Source: BJ22 sp021298375 (lineage in GTDB: Bacteria; Planctomycetota; Planctomycetia; Pirellulales; Pirellulaceae). Taken from it: a stretch of 64,000 nucleotides of DNA. The stretch is taken from positions 1-64,000 of the forward strand of contig JBKDOL010000087.1 of the NCBI GenBank assembly GCA_046343015.1, in the 5' to 3' direction. Numbering within the stretch: the stretch's first letter is position 1; the number at the start of each line of letters is the position of its first letter. Both the position numbers and the translations under genes were made by a program. Positions 46,309 through 56,306 of the stretch are shown here, in pieces. The notes beneath the pieces are model-generated. The model had not been told where the DNA came from. It worked only from the letters and a program-made list of their open reading frames with translations, and searched no databases.

Positions 46309-46871
46309 GCCAACTTCCTCCATGAACAGGGCATGCGCCGAAGAGGCAACGTTGACCCCAAGGCCTGCGGGCGGGCGGGCTCAGGGAATCAGGCGCGTTG
46401 CCGGGTCAATCTCGGCACCTGCGAAGGGCAATTCGGGTGGCTGAGAGAGCCTGATCCTTGGCTCTCAAACCACCTCGGAGATGAGCTGGGAAACCTTCGC
46501 AAATGCAAGTTGAGCAAGTCCCAAGCCAGGCCTTCGGCCGATTCGGAACTTTGCCTTATCATTACTCGGCAAATTTGTCACACGTTCTGAAGTGACTACC
46601 GAGTCAAACTGCTGTTTTTAGGTAGATCGGGCGGGCTGGGTGGTTCGCCTCTGCTCCCAGCGGCATTCTCCACAGAGCAGCCGGGCGGTAGCCACCGGCG
46701 GGCCCGATGGTCGTTTTCTACCGATCAGCGCTCGGATTCTCGTTGCCGATTCTCGTTGCCAGTCCGTATTGTTTTCGATTGGCCAAACGAAAGGGTTCAC
46801 CGGTAACTAGCGTCCGGCCCGCTCGGGGAGGATCGATACCTTCCCGAGCGGCTGGTGGAGTCGCCAATACC
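46309..46871. other. Non-coding spacer
   Basis: This spacer of about 560 bp holds a hairpin at 46819-46851 (listed separately). Open frames at 46333-46590 and 46618-46800 have no binding site or motif. I see nothing else. Confidence 0.5.
46819..46851 (-). terminator. Possible 3' hairpin of the tricorn-like gene
   Basis: Nine-bp arms ccgctcggg (46819-46827) and cccgagcgg (46843-46851) pair around a 15-nt loop, 20 bp beyond the stop at 46872. No T-run follows, so termination activity is uncertain. Confidence 0.3.
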
Positions 46872-49800
46872 TTACTTGGGTGATTCAGTCGTTTTCAAAT
46901 CCTCCAGCAACACCTCAACCGCTTTCTCCAGTTGCGGGTCCTTGCCTGTGGCGACATCACCGGGGTTGTTGTAAACGAGAACGTCAGGCTCGAGTTGTTG
47001 ATTCTCCAGGTAACTGCCATCGAGCGCGATCATTCCGACCTGTGGAATCCCGAACACAATCGAGCTGTCAATTTGAGTTTCCCACCAAACGGCAGTGGCG
47101 GTTCCCGGGACTGGAGCGCCAATCAACTTGCCGATTCCCTTCGCCTTGAAGGCCCAAGGAAAAAAGTGAGCATCACTGTAGTTGCTTTCGCTCTGCAAGA
47201 CAGCTACCGGACGGACCCACTTGTTGATGGGCTCGCCACCCAAGTCTCCCTTTTCATGATCTCGCGGGGCGAAATAGCAGTAACGCTTGCCGCTGAGGAA
47301 GGTTGCCAAGTCCTCGTGCAGCCAGCCACCACCATTGAAGCGGGTGTCGACGATTAAGGCTTCTTTTTCCGCATTCAATCCCAGTACTTCTGAGTAGACG
47401 CGACGGAAGCTGGCGTCGTTCATGCCGCGGACATGCACATATCCAATCCGCCCGCCTGAGATCTTTTCGCACAACTCGCGACGAGTCGCAATCCAACGTT
47501 CGTAAAGCAGGTTGCCTTCCTCGCCCGCATTGATTGGGCGAATTACTTCCTCCCATTCCCGATTTCCAGCCGGATCATGCAAACCTAGACGGATCGGCTT
47601 GTCGACCTTTCTGTTGAGGAGTTTCCACGGTTCGACATCAGGGGTCAGTCGCACGCCGTCGATATGCGTAATGATCACGCCAGGCTTGATCTGGCAATCC
47701 GCCGTGTCACAGGGGCCATTCTTAATCACCTCAGCTACCTTCAGGCCGATATCCTGATGATTTTGATCGTAAATCAGCCCGAACGCCGCCGTCTGATCCC
47801 CATCTTGCCCGCGGGGCCGGTAACGCCCGCCTGTGTGGGAGGCATTCAACTCACCCAATAATTCGCTAAGCAAATCCGCGAAGTCATAATTGTTATTGAT
47901 CGAGGGCAGGTAGGCCTGGTAGTTTTCTTTCATGGCCTGCCAGTCGACACCGTGCAGTTTCGGATCGTAAAACTTGTGCCGCGTCTGCCGCCAGGCGTGT
48001 TCGAAAATGTAGTCGCGCTCTCGCGGCCCATCGATTTGCATTTCGGCCGCGAACGCGATCGGCTTGCTGGTTGCCTTGCCACCTCCATTCCCGAACGCCG
48101 GAGCGAGGTCGACTTTCACCAGTCGCCCGCCACCTTGCATCAGGACCGCTGACTTGCCGTCCTTCAGCAGTTCAATCGCTCCCGGGCTTTGGTCCCCCAG
48201 CGACAGGATCTGCGCCGTGGATCGCTCGCGAACTTTGGTCAGCCACAATCCCCATTTGTCGTCGATCTGGGCGGTGAAAATCAGGTTCTCACCATCCGGC
48301 GTCAGCGCGTAGTCTCCGAGGGCCGCGGAAAGCATCGTCAGTCGACGCGTCCGCAAATGCGGCTCGTCAAAATCGATCGCAATCGGCTCGACTGGCTTAT
48401 CCTTTTTCTCTGCTTTCTCCCCGTCGGCAGCGGTCTTGTCTCCCTCTTTCTTCTCGGGGGCTGCGTCTTTTGCGGGCTCGTCCTTTTTCGACTTGCGTTT
48501 CTTCTTCAGTTCCAATTTTTCCTTGTCGAGAACCGCCTCGTCGTAGCTGTCTTGCGTCAGATAAAAGGCGATGATGTCACGTTCGCTGCCCCAACTCCCA
48601 TGGCTTCGCTCGCCAAAGCGGTCCGAAATGTAAAGCAACGCCTTGCCCCCCGCCGCAAACTTCGGACTTCCCTCGTCGTACCCGCTTTCTGAGACGTTGA
48701 CGACTTTGCCTGTCGCGAGTTCAACCACCCCGATTTCCGGAGTCCACGATTTGTGAGCATGATGGGTCACGGTCAGCCAGCGGCTATCCGGCGACCACGC
48801 ATAGGAAATGTCGCCGTCGGTGTACGAAAAATTCTGCTTTCCGGGGACCAGCAGGCTGCTCTGCTTGGTCTCCAGGTCGAGGACCATTAATTCGATTCGG
48901 TTTCGGAGATAAGCAACCTTTTTGCCATCGGGCGAGACAAGTGGTTGGAAAGTTTCGTCGTCGGATTCGAGGACGACCTCGTCAGCCAGCAGGGTGGCGT
49001 TCGAAAACCGGTCTTCCTCCTCGCGCACCAATGAGGTCTTGTAGAGGTTCCACGAATTGTCGCGCTCACCGGCGTAGATCACACTACGGCCATCGGCCGA
49101 CCAGGTCACCGAGCGCTCTTGTTCCGGGGTATTGGTCAGCCGCCGAGTGGTGCCGTACTCGAGGTTCGCTACAAAGACCTCGCCGCGGACGACGAAGGCA
49201 ACTTCTTCTTCGTTGGGGGCCACGGCAAACTCAGTCGCCTCATCGCGAAGAACCTGGGTCGTCACCGCGTTCAGTCGATCGTCAGCTGGAGCTGTGATTG
49301 ACAACTTAATTGGCTGTTCGCCGGGAACCTGTGTGAAGATCTCACTATTCCATGAGTAGCATAATTTTCCGCTCCGCGCAATCGAGAGAAACCGCACGGG
49401 GTGAGTGGGATGCGAGGAAATCTGGGTCGGCCCGACGCTTGGGTTGGCAGGGTCTAACTTCCAAACGTTAAAGTTGCCGCCCTGTTCGCTGAGGTAGAAA
49501 ACGCTTGAGCCGTCTGGCGACCAAACCGGGTTGCGGTCTTCGCCGGCAAAAGAGGTCAGCTTGGTGTAGGCCTTGTTCGAAAGATCCACTATCCAGATGT
49601 CGCGTGTAACCGAAGAGGTGTGATGTTTGCGGAGAGAGTCCTCCACGCCTTTGTAGTCTTGGAACACAATACGGTTGCCGCTTGGATCGAAATTGGCAAA
49701 TTCGGCGGTTGTCGTGAGCAATTGCCGAGGGCGACCCCCAGCCAACGGCACTGCATACAACTCCAACATCGCCGGCGTGCCGATCATCGACTCGGCTGCA

Positions 49801-50195
49801 TCATTGCGGCCACTGGTGAAGACGACCTGTTGGCCGTCATTCGTAAATGTCGTGGGGATGTCGTTTGCCGAGTGATGCGTCAGTCTTGTTGGCGTCCCTC
49901 CGGTTGCCGAGACAATAAACACATCGAAATTGCCGTGTCGGTCCGAGGCAAATGCGATCGACTGTCCGTCCGGGGCCCACACCGGACTTCGCTCGTAGGC
50001 GGCGTGACTCGTCAGGAGCCGCGCCGGACCGCCGGCGGAGTCCACGAGCCAAAGGTCGCCCCGATATGAGAAGCAGACTTGCTTCCCGTCAGGTGAAATA
50101 GCCGGGTAACGCAACCACATCCGGTCCTCAGCCGTTGCGGTCGAAGCCAACACCAGGAACAGCGGCAACCCAAGCAACCGAATCCAACGCGACAT
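46872..50195 (-). CDS. Tricorn-protease-like S41 peptidase
   Basis: A 1107-residue exported protein with a signal peptide (about 1-22). Two WD/PD40-type propellers fill the first 700 residues, shown by repeats such as AISPDGKQVCF, VWAPDGQSIAFASD, VWSPDGSSVFYLS and VSPDGKKVAYL. A Lys/Glu-rich linker (about 570-610) is followed by the tricorn core (HAWRQTRHKFYDPKLHGVDW, here in part), a PDZ region, and the S41 catalytic domain with DTRFNGGGWLHEDL and the nucleophile segment ESNYSDAHFFPWAFK. The length fits the family. AGGAG lies 7 bp before ATG 50195; an ATG at 50213 precedes that site. It probably degrades peptides in the periplasm-like space. Confidence 0.93.
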   Translation of the reverse strand: MSRWIRLLGLPLFLVLASTATAEDRMWLRYPAISPDGKQVCFSYRGDLWLVDSAGGPARLLTSHAAYERSPVWAPDGQSIAFASDRHGNFDVFIVSATGGTPTRLTHHSANDIPTTFTNDGQQVVFTSGRNDAAESMIGTPAMLELYAVPLAGGRPRQLLTTTAEFANFDPSGNRIVFQDYKGVEDSLRKHHTSSVTRDIWIVDLSNKAYTKLTSFAGEDRNPVWSPDGSSVFYLSEQGGNFNVWKLDPANPSVGPTQISSHPTHPVRFLSIARSGKLCYSWNSEIFTQVPGEQPIKLSITAPADDRLNAVTTQVLRDEATEFAVAPNEEEVAFVVRGEVFVANLEYGTTRRLTNTPEQERSVTWSADGRSVIYAGERDNSWNLYKTSLVREEEDRFSNATLLADEVVLESDDETFQPLVSPDGKKVAYLRNRIELMVLDLETKQSSLLVPGKQNFSYTDGDISYAWSPDSRWLTVTHHAHKSWTPEIGVVELATGKVVNVSESGYDEGSPKFAAGGKALLYISDRFGERSHGSWGSERDIIAFYLTQDSYDEAVLDKEKLELKKKRKSKKDEPAKDAAPEKKEGDKTAADGEKAEKKDKPVEPIAIDFDEPHLRTRRLTMLSAALGDYALTPDGENLIFTAQIDDKWGLWLTKVRERSTAQILSLGDQSPGAIELLKDGKSAVLMQGGGRLVKVDLAPAFGNGGGKATSKPIAFAAEMQIDGPRERDYIFEHAWRQTRHKFYDPKLHGVDWQAMKENYQAYLPSINNNYDFADLLSELLGELNASHTGGRYRPRGQDGDQTAAFGLIYDQNHQDIGLKVAEVIKNGPCDTADCQIKPGVIITHIDGVRLTPDVEPWKLLNRKVDKPIRLGLHDPAGNREWEEVIRPINAGEEGNLLYERWIATRRELCEKISGGRIGYVHVRGMNDASFRRVYSEVLGLNAEKEALIVDTRFNGGGWLHEDLATFLSGKRYCYFAPRDHEKGDLGGEPINKWVRPVAVLQSESNYSDAHFFPWAFKAKGIGKLIGAPVPGTATAVWWETQIDSSIVFGIPQVGMIALDGSYLENQQLEPDVLVYNNPGDVATGKDPQLEKAVEVLLEDLKTTESPK

Positions 50196-50607
50196 CGCAA
50201 ACTCCTGAATCAATGAGGCTTAACTATGTGTGGCGGGGTGAGGCGGTCGCCCGCTGCCCGGGCCGAGGGAATCGAGTACTGAGTGCGACCAGCTTGCATG
50301 AAAACCGGTGTCTCGGCCCCAACATTCCGACTGACCTATCGTAATCAGGCCTCTCTTGCGATGCCAACCGGCATCGGGCCGCCGAAGCCTCGCCAGCTTG
50401 CGGGAATTTGGAGGTTGACTGACAATCAGGTCTGCAGTGAAGAGTACACAGGCCTGAAATGGTCGCAACTTCCCGCAAGAATCCTAAACAAGTTTTGAAT
50501 GAATCAACAAGTTTGCGGTAAGACCTTGGCTCGTCGAGGGTTTCCGCGACGCGTTTTCGTCCAGTCGGTTGGCTCGGGTCGGTTTTGCATCAGGAGAATG
50601 AGAAACA
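50196..50607. other. Non-coding spacer (divergent promoter region)
   Basis: The spacer lies between the divergent tricorn-like and oxidoreductase genes. No repeat or gene is visible. AGGAG about 16 bp before 50608 is somewhat distant for a binding site; GAGAA nearer the start may serve. Confidence 0.5.
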
Positions 50608-51735
50608 ATGGCGGTTCGCGTATGTCGGTGGGGAATTCTGAGCACGGCAACCGTTGGGCGCAAAAATTGGTTGGCGATCCGTAACACGGGAAACGGGAGC
50701 ATCGCGGCCGTCGCCAGCCGCTCGAAGAACTCGGCTCAGCAATTCATCCACGATTGCCAGGCCCACTGGCCAATCAAGCCTGAACCAAAGGCTTATGGAA
50801 GTTATCAGGAGCTGATTGACGATCCCAATATCGATGCGGTTTACGTGCCGTTGCCGACTGGTCTGCGAAAGGAATGGGTAATCCGCGCCGCGGAGGCAGG
50901 CAAGCATGTGGTCTGCGAAAAGCCTTGTGCCCCGAGCAGCGACGACCTGCGTGAGATGATTGCTGCGTGCGAACGCAACAAAGTGCAGTTCATGGACGGC
51001 GTCATGTACATGCACAGTCGCCGCCTCGGCGAATTGCGCAAGGCGATCGATGACGAGTCCTCGCTGGGCGCTCTAAAACGTATCGCGATGCAGTTCAGCT
51101 TCTGTGCCCCGGCGGAATTTTTCAGTGACAATATTCGGAGCGACCACCGCTTGGAGCCCCAAGGTTGTCTCGGCGACTTAGGCTGGTACACCACGCGTTT
51201 CGCGCTCTGGGTTGTCGACTACGAGCTGCCTTTGCGAGTCGTAGGTCGCATGTTAGCGGCCAACACGCAATCCTCCGCGGAGCACCCCGTTCCCACTGAA
51301 TTTTCCGGCGAGTTGTTCTTTGAGGGTGGAGTTACGGCATCCTTCTACAACAGCTTTCAGACACACCATCAACAGTGGGCCCAAATCAGCGGGACCAAAT
51401 GCCAATTGCGCGTAGCCGATTTCGTGCTGCCTTATTTTTCCAACGCCGCGAGTTTTGAACGAGTCAGTTGCGAGTTCAATCCAACCGGGTTTGACTTCAA
51501 CATGGAACCGGCGCGGCATTATGTTGAAGTTCAGGAACAGAGTAATGGCGGACAAAATTCGCCGGAAACCAACCTCTTCCGTACGTTCGGCAACTTGGTT
51601 TTGGCCGGTCGTCCGGATCCCTACTGGCCGAATATTTCTTTGAAGACCCAAGTGGTGCTGGATGCCTTGTTGCTTTCCGCGCGAAACGGCGGCGAACCGG
51701 TCGAAGTGAATCGCTCGACGCCATCATACGTCTGA
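50608..51735 (+). CDS. Gfo/Idh/MocA family oxidoreductase
   Basis: A 375-residue NAD(P)-dependent dehydrogenase. The N-terminal Rossmann fold starts with RWGILSTATVGRKN. The family's EKP motif with catalytic Lys is CEKPCAPSSDDL, followed by VMYMHSRRL, where His/Tyr-type residues sit. The C-terminal half has GCLGDLGWYTTRFALW, matching the GG-x-x-DxGxY region, but with Leu-Gly-Asp-Leu-Gly-Trp-Tyr. There is no signal peptide, so it is cytoplasmic, unlike the many Tat-exported members in planctomycetes. It most resembles the dihydrodiol dehydrogenase/xylose dehydrogenase branch by motif. Substrate unknown. Confidence 0.9.
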   Translation: MAVRVCRWGILSTATVGRKNWLAIRNTGNGSIAAVASRSKNSAQQFIHDCQAHWPIKPEPKAYGSYQELIDDPNIDAVYVPLPTGLRKEWVIRAAEAGKHVVCEKPCAPSSDDLREMIAACERNKVQFMDGVMYMHSRRLGELRKAIDDESSLGALKRIAMQFSFCAPAEFFSDNIRSDHRLEPQGCLGDLGWYTTRFALWVVDYELPLRVVGRMLAANTQSSAEHPVPTEFSGELFFEGGVTASFYNSFQTHHQQWAQISGTKCQLRVADFVLPYFSNAASFERVSCEFNPTGFDFNMEPARHYVEVQEQSNGGQNSPETNLFRTFGNLVLAGRPDPYWPNISLKTQVVLDALLLSARNGGEPVEVNRSTPSYV

Positions 51736-51853
51736 TGGCTGGCGTGCGTCCGAACGCTCGATTGCGTTCGGCAACCTGCGTGAAACGCGCGTGCTCCGCG
51801 GTCTCCCCAGCGTGCCGCTCGGGAGAGTGGGGCTGGGGTTGAAGGGGCCACTC

Positions 51854-51905
51854 TTGGCTTCATCGCCACCCTTGGCCTCATCGCCACCCTTGGCCTCATC
51901 CCAAT
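51854..51905. repeat. 18-bp tandem repeat, 2.7 copies
   Basis: The units ttggcttcatcgccaccc (51854-51871) and ttggcctcatcgccaccc (51872-51889) are followed by a partial third copy. They lie in the spacer between the convergent oxidoreductase and M14 peptidase genes. Confidence 0.85.
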
Positions 51906-52002
51906 ATTTTCGATTCCGAGCATTCCGCGACGGCCGGAGTGAAGGCGAGCGCTGGACCGCTTGGGGCCACCTCCGGCCAGCCCGAGTTCCCAAGCCTCTG
52001 CG

Positions 52003-53664
52003 TTAATTCTTCTTCTCGCGAATCACTCTCCAGATCGGATACTCACCGCCCTCTTTCAAGTGGTCGTCGAGCATGTTCCAAGTGACGAAGCCGTCGCAGG
52101 TCCGGGCCTCACAGATGTGACTCGCCAGCCGTCCCAGCGATTGACCCGTTCGAACGAGATACCATCCGGCTGGAACTTCGCGGTCCGCACGAGCTACTGT
52201 GGTCTCCAGCCGCACCATGTTGTGGCTTTGAAAGGCTCTCGCAGCTCGATTAATTGAGGTGACTGTCTCGATCTCTGCTTCCACCGCAATGGGCTTTTCT
52301 AAACGTTCGACTGCGATGCCATGCTGTTTGAGTTTATCCACCAGTTTCGCGTGCTCCGGCCCAAATACATAAGCCCGAGGAAGCGAAACAGTCGTCACGG
52401 GCTCGTAACGGCCCCAGAATTCGACTTCAATTTCGGCTGGCTGGTCATCGCGATAAGCGAGGATTTTTTCCTTCTGCGAAAACGGCTCCATCCGCGCATC
52501 CAGCACCATGAAGAGCGACTCAGGGCGAGCTTTGGCGGTGGCGATAAAATCCTCGCGTGTTCGCTCTACCAGACGCGTGAGTTCATCCCCCCGCTCGACG
52601 CAATAGTTGAGATTGGCGAGTACAAACTCGCGGCTTCCACGTATCCGATCGGCATAACTTGCATACGAATACGATTCGGACAAAACCCCAAGTACTCCCC
52701 GCAGTCCCGCATACTCGGTGCTGTAACGTGGTTCGAAACCGTAAGTCTCCCAGCGGGTGGAACTGCGGTCAAAGTTGCCGTAATAGAACGTATCAATTCC
52801 CTGAGTTCCCAGACGCCGGGTCAACTCCGGCATCATTTGCTCGCGAAGTACCCTCCGAATGTTCTCCTCGACCGAGGGATTGTGTGGAACGTCGTAGGTC
52901 AAGAGATAACGGTGGCGCGATCCATTGGTCGTGTGACAATCAATGAACAAATGAGGGTCAAACTTGTCCATCAGGGACACGAGGTTGCGGCCCTCATCCG
53001 AGTCGAGTTTGACAAAATCCCGATTCAAGTCAAATTGCTGAGCATTCGGGCGAACACCCATCCCCGCATCGGGTCCGACTTGCCCTGGTCGGTTGGTCTT
53101 CCCCATCTTGTCATTCCCGTCGGCGTTGTAGTTCGGCGCGATCACCAGTACCAGTTTGTCCAGCCATTCGCTGTTCGGCTGGAGAGCGAAATTGCGGATG
53201 ATTTCCAAAAGGGCTTCCTTGCCATCACATTCGCCGCTGTGAATATTGCCGATCACGAGGGCGCGGAAACGCTGGTCTTTTTGACCCAGCTCAAAGTTGC
53301 CTTTGGCGAGGATAGCCGCAGTCATCGGCTTGCCCTCGACTGTGCGGCCATATTCAACACAGCGAATATGCTCCGAAAGTTGGTCGCATCGGGCGAGAAA
53401 ATCCTCGACCTCCTGGCTGGAGCTTGTGGCAGTAAAGAGGCTCTTTTCGGCGACCGTCCTCAGCTCGTCCGGAACCGATGCGGGGACTTGGGCAACGACC
53501 GCTACGCTCTGGGAGAGAAGCATGCCCACGCCGAAGATAGAGGCGAACAACCAGCCCGACCAGTTCGAGCTCGCCGGTCGCGCCCACGGCGCGCCGTCAG
53601 GTGATGGCTTGCCGAGTCGGCTTGAACCGGAGTTGATATTCTGATTTCGTCGTTCGGAAGGCAT
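52003..53664 (-). CDS. M14-family zinc carboxypeptidase, membrane-anchored or secreted
   Basis: A 553-residue protein. The N-terminal 36 residues are polar and are followed by a hydrophobic segment (about 37-59), giving either a long signal peptide or an anchor. Zinc ligands are His142 and Glu145 in GNIHSGECDGKE and His244 in IDCHTTNGS. RPNAQQFDLNRDF matches the substrate-binding Asn-Arg segment. The general base Glu lies in VLSESYSYASY. The C-terminal third is a beta-rich region not recognised. GGAG about 5 bp upstream supports ATG 53664. It likely trims amino acids from exported peptides or wall peptides. Confidence 0.9.
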   Translation of the reverse strand: MPSERRNQNINSGSSRLGKPSPDGAPWARPASSNWSGWLFASIFGVGMLLSQSVAVVAQVPASVPDELRTVAEKSLFTATSSSQEVEDFLARCDQLSEHIRCVEYGRTVEGKPMTAAILAKGNFELGQKDQRFRALVIGNIHSGECDGKEALLEIIRNFALQPNSEWLDKLVLVIAPNYNADGNDKMGKTNRPGQVGPDAGMGVRPNAQQFDLNRDFVKLDSDEGRNLVSLMDKFDPHLFIDCHTTNGSRHRYLLTYDVPHNPSVEENIRRVLREQMMPELTRRLGTQGIDTFYYGNFDRSSTRWETYGFEPRYSTEYAGLRGVLGVLSESYSYASYADRIRGSREFVLANLNYCVERGDELTRLVERTREDFIATAKARPESLFMVLDARMEPFSQKEKILAYRDDQPAEIEVEFWGRYEPVTTVSLPRAYVFGPEHAKLVDKLKQHGIAVERLEKPIAVEAEIETVTSINRAARAFQSHNMVRLETTVARADREVPAGWYLVRTGQSLGRLASHICEARTCDGFVTWNMLDDHLKEGGEYPIWRVIREKKN

Positions 53665-53961
53665 GGTGGACTCCAGAATGGGATATTGTTTGCCGCGACG
53701 CGGGCGATCGGAATTACTGGGCTGCCAGCTGCGGTGGCTGTTGAGAGCGGGTAGCGACCCCCTGGGTTAGGCAACGTTGTCTGCGTCCAGATCGAATTCG
53801 ACGTTTGCGAGGTCGATTTGCCGGTTTCCCCATGCCGTTGTCCCCATGCCGTTGTCCCCTGGCAGGATTTCTTTTTCCTTGCAACCCATTGTCCAAACCG
53901 CGTCCCGATTTGAGAATAACCCGTCTGGAAATCGTTTCAATTTGACTTGCAGGAAGTGTGG

Positions 53962-54390
53962 ATGTCCGGTCGGGCAGTGATTTTAACGGGAATGTTTCTC
54001 GCGGGAACGAGCGTCATTCTTGGGGCATTTGGAGCCCATTGGTTGCGGGAACAGTTGCCTGGCTGGTTCCCCGATGACGCCGCCAAGCGACTTGAGAATT
54101 GGCAGACTGGCGTGTACTACCAGATGTTTCACTCGCTCGCCATGATTGCGTGCGGTGGTTTGGCTTCGGCCTGCTGGCGTTGGCGCGGCTTGGCGGCGGC
54201 CTTAATGTTGCTGGGGGTAGTCCTGTTTTCCGGTGGCCTTTACGGCTGGGTGCTGACTGACCAAAAGTGGATGGTCATGGTCGTGCCGGTTGGTGGCCTC
54301 AGTTTTATCGCCGGTTGGGTCTGTGCCATGGCGTCCATTCTGTTTGGTCCCCGAAACTGCAGCAGTGGTGGCGGCTGTCATGAGCATTGA
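53962..54390 (+). CDS. DUF423 family small membrane protein
   Basis: A 142-residue protein with four hydrophobic segments, beginning with the family-typical GTSVILGAFGAHWLRE. The central YYQMFHSLAMIACGGLA and FSGGLYGWVLTD blocks complete the DUF423 (YgdD-like) pattern. Function is unknown. ATG 53962 has AGGAAG about 6 bp upstream, better than the ATG at 53947. The last 11 bp overlap the next gene, so the two are probably translated together. The tail is His/Gly/Ser-rich (NCSSGGGCHEH). Confidence 0.85.
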   Translation: MSGRAVILTGMFLAGTSVILGAFGAHWLREQLPGWFPDDAAKRLENWQTGVYYQMFHSLAMIACGGLASACWRWRGLAAALMLLGVVLFSGGLYGWVLTDQKWMVMVVPVGGLSFIAGWVCAMASILFGPRNCSSGGGCHEH

Positions 54391-55543
54391 GTTCGGTTAC
54401 TGCACGAACGTCCATCCGGGAATCTCGCTTGAGCAGGTCCGCGGGCAATTGCTGCAGCATGCAGTGGACGTTCATCGAATCCGCGGTGGTCAGGCACCGC
54501 TTTGGCTGGGGCTCTGGTTTGGAGAGTCCGCATCGCGCGAGTTGTCCAAGCCGGGGGAACTTCCCAGGTTTCGCGAGTTTCTTTCGGAACACGGGTTTCA
54601 GGTTCGCACCCTGAATGGTTTTCCCGCAGGCGATTTTCACCAGCCGATCGTCAAGCATGCGGTCTACCAGCCAACTTGGGCCGAGCCGTCTCGACTGGAA
54701 TATACCTGTCGCTTGATTGACCTGTTGATTGGTTTACTGGGTGATCGGAAACAGGGCACGATCTCGACATTGCCTCTGGGCTGGCCTTCGGGTACGAATC
54801 AGGGACATGCGTTTCACGATGCCTGCAGTGATAACCTGCTTGCTGCGGCACGATATGCCGAACAGCGGGCAGCTGAAACAGGCAAACGAATCCGAATTTG
54901 TCTTGAGCCTGAGCCGGGTTGCTCTTTGTCGAGCAGTTCGGATGTAGTCGAGTACTTCACCGATTATCTTTTTTCGATTGAACCCGATTTGACCGCGGCT
55001 CATCTGGGCATATGCCACGATGTCTGTCACGCGGTGGTGATGAAGGAGAGTCAGCAGGAAGCGTTGAGTGCGTACCGAGCCAACGAGATACCGATCGGCA
55101 AGGTCCAGATTTCAGCGGCACTTTTGGCGGATTTTTCCGGCAGCGTGGATACCCGCCCCGACGACTTGGCAAGGCAACTGGCGGAGTTTGCCGAGCCCCG
55201 TTATCTCCATCAAACGATGGCAGGCGGGCGTCTGTACGAGGACCTTCCGGACGCGCTGGCAGCTGCGGAAAAAGCCGGGCAATGGCGAGTTCATTTTCAC
55301 CTCCCGATTTTTGTCGAGGCGCTCGCCCCCGGTCTGTCATCCAGCCAACAGGAAATTGTTACCTGTTGGAACTACCTGAAAAATTACCGCGGCGTGGGCG
55401 GAGGACCGGACTCGCTGCAGAAGATTGACTGGGAGATCGAAACTTACGCCTGGGGAGTGCTTCCTCAGGCTTGGCGCCCTGCCACGCTCGCTTCCGGAAT
55501 CGCCGCCGAGCTCGAATGGTTCGAGCGTTTGGTTAGCGGTTAG
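54380..55543 (+). CDS. eboE: EboE-like TIM-barrel protein
   Basis: A 387-residue protein with a xylose-isomerase-like (AP endonuclease 2) TIM-barrel pattern. The start MSIEFGYCTNVHPG, the internal LNGFPAGDFHQPIVKHAVY, ICLEPEPGC, and GICHDVCHAVV with metal-type His and Asp are the marks of EboE. In algae and bacteria the ebo cluster (A-F) is linked to prenylated or scytonemin-related metabolite traffic. Here eboE stands without eboA-D or F, and overlaps a DUF423 gene by 11 bp. The reaction is therefore unknown. ATG 54380 matches the family N-terminus. Confidence 0.85.
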   Translation: MSIEFGYCTNVHPGISLEQVRGQLLQHAVDVHRIRGGQAPLWLGLWFGESASRELSKPGELPRFREFLSEHGFQVRTLNGFPAGDFHQPIVKHAVYQPTWAEPSRLEYTCRLIDLLIGLLGDRKQGTISTLPLGWPSGTNQGHAFHDACSDNLLAAARYAEQRAAETGKRIRICLEPEPGCSLSSSSDVVEYFTDYLFSIEPDLTAAHLGICHDVCHAVVMKESQQEALSAYRANEIPIGKVQISAALLADFSGSVDTRPDDLARQLAEFAEPRYLHQTMAGGRLYEDLPDALAAAEKAGQWRVHFHLPIFVEALAPGLSSSQQEIVTCWNYLKNYRGVGGGPDSLQKIDWEIETYAWGVLPQAWRPATLASGIAAELEWFERLVSG

Positions 55544-55895
55544 CCTGCGGCAAATGACGGGTCTAGCCGAATCTGTCGCGGCCCGCTCCTAGAGGCGTTC
55601 GTCGCGCCCGGGTTTGGGTGCTGGGTAACGACTTCAACCGACCGAGCTGGTTCTATCCGCTTGGCAAAATGGTCCGTGGCCTCGTTCGCGATTCGCTCGG
55701 CAATAGCGGTCTCAGCCTAATGCTTTCGTTCACCCGACGTTTAGGGTACGACGGACATCTTATCCGTCGAGTCCCAAGCCCCGTATCGCTCCGCTCGAAT
55801 GACAAAGAAGCTGAAATCTGTCCAGAGCTTCACCGACGGACTTGAGACCAATCTTACAACTTGACCCAATCCTGGTCTTTGGCCTTGCAAAAGGA
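55544..55895. other. Non-coding spacer with a small inverted repeat
   Basis: No gene is visible. The element cgacgga (55749-55755) / tccgtcg (55763-55769) is a 7-bp inverted repeat around a 7-nt loop, sharing its core with the hairpin at 452-491. Confidence 0.55.
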
Positions 55896-56225
55896 CTAGT
55901 CAACGATGAAGAGTTTGGCCCCGCTTGTGGTCGAAGAGCGGTGAGCCTCCGCGTTATCTGCCACTTGGTAAGAAATGCCCGGGGTCAGGCTGAACCTTCG
56001 GCCATCCGCAAGTTCGGTTTCCAGTTGGCCCTCGAGACAGAGCAGAACGTGTCCTTTGGAACACCAATGGTCTGCGAGGTATCCTGCTGTATACTCAACC
56101 ATCCGCACTCGAATCGGGCCAAAATGGCAGGTTCTCCAAAAAGCCATGCCTTGCTCCCCTGGGTGTTCCGTAACTGCGACTGTTGCCCAGTCTGTCAGGC
56201 AGAACGGGAGGTTGTTTATCTCCAT
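55896..56225 (-). CDS. DHCW-motif cupin-fold protein
   Basis: A 109-residue single-domain cupin. The segment YLADHWCSKGHVLLCLEG carries the Asp-His-x-Cys and later Gly-His-type positions that give the family its name (here DHWC); it is followed by ELADGRRF and LTPGISYQV, the second cupin motif. The family is small and functionally uncharacterised, and metal binding through His and Cys is likely. A binding site AGAGAT lies upstream of ATG 56225. It precedes, in the same direction, the DUF695/RraB-like gene's downstream side with an 81-bp gap, so the two may be co-transcribed. Confidence 0.8.
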   Translation of the reverse strand: MEINNLPFCLTDWATVAVTEHPGEQGMAFWRTCHFGPIRVRMVEYTAGYLADHWCSKGHVLLCLEGQLETELADGRRFSLTPGISYQVADNAEAHRSSTTSGAKLFIVD

Positions 56226-56306
56226 CTCGAATCTCTCCTAGCCTTTGTGTTGCGGGTTTACTGTAGTGACTTCAGTGATGGCCCCCTCGATGCCAAGTTC
56301 GGACAG

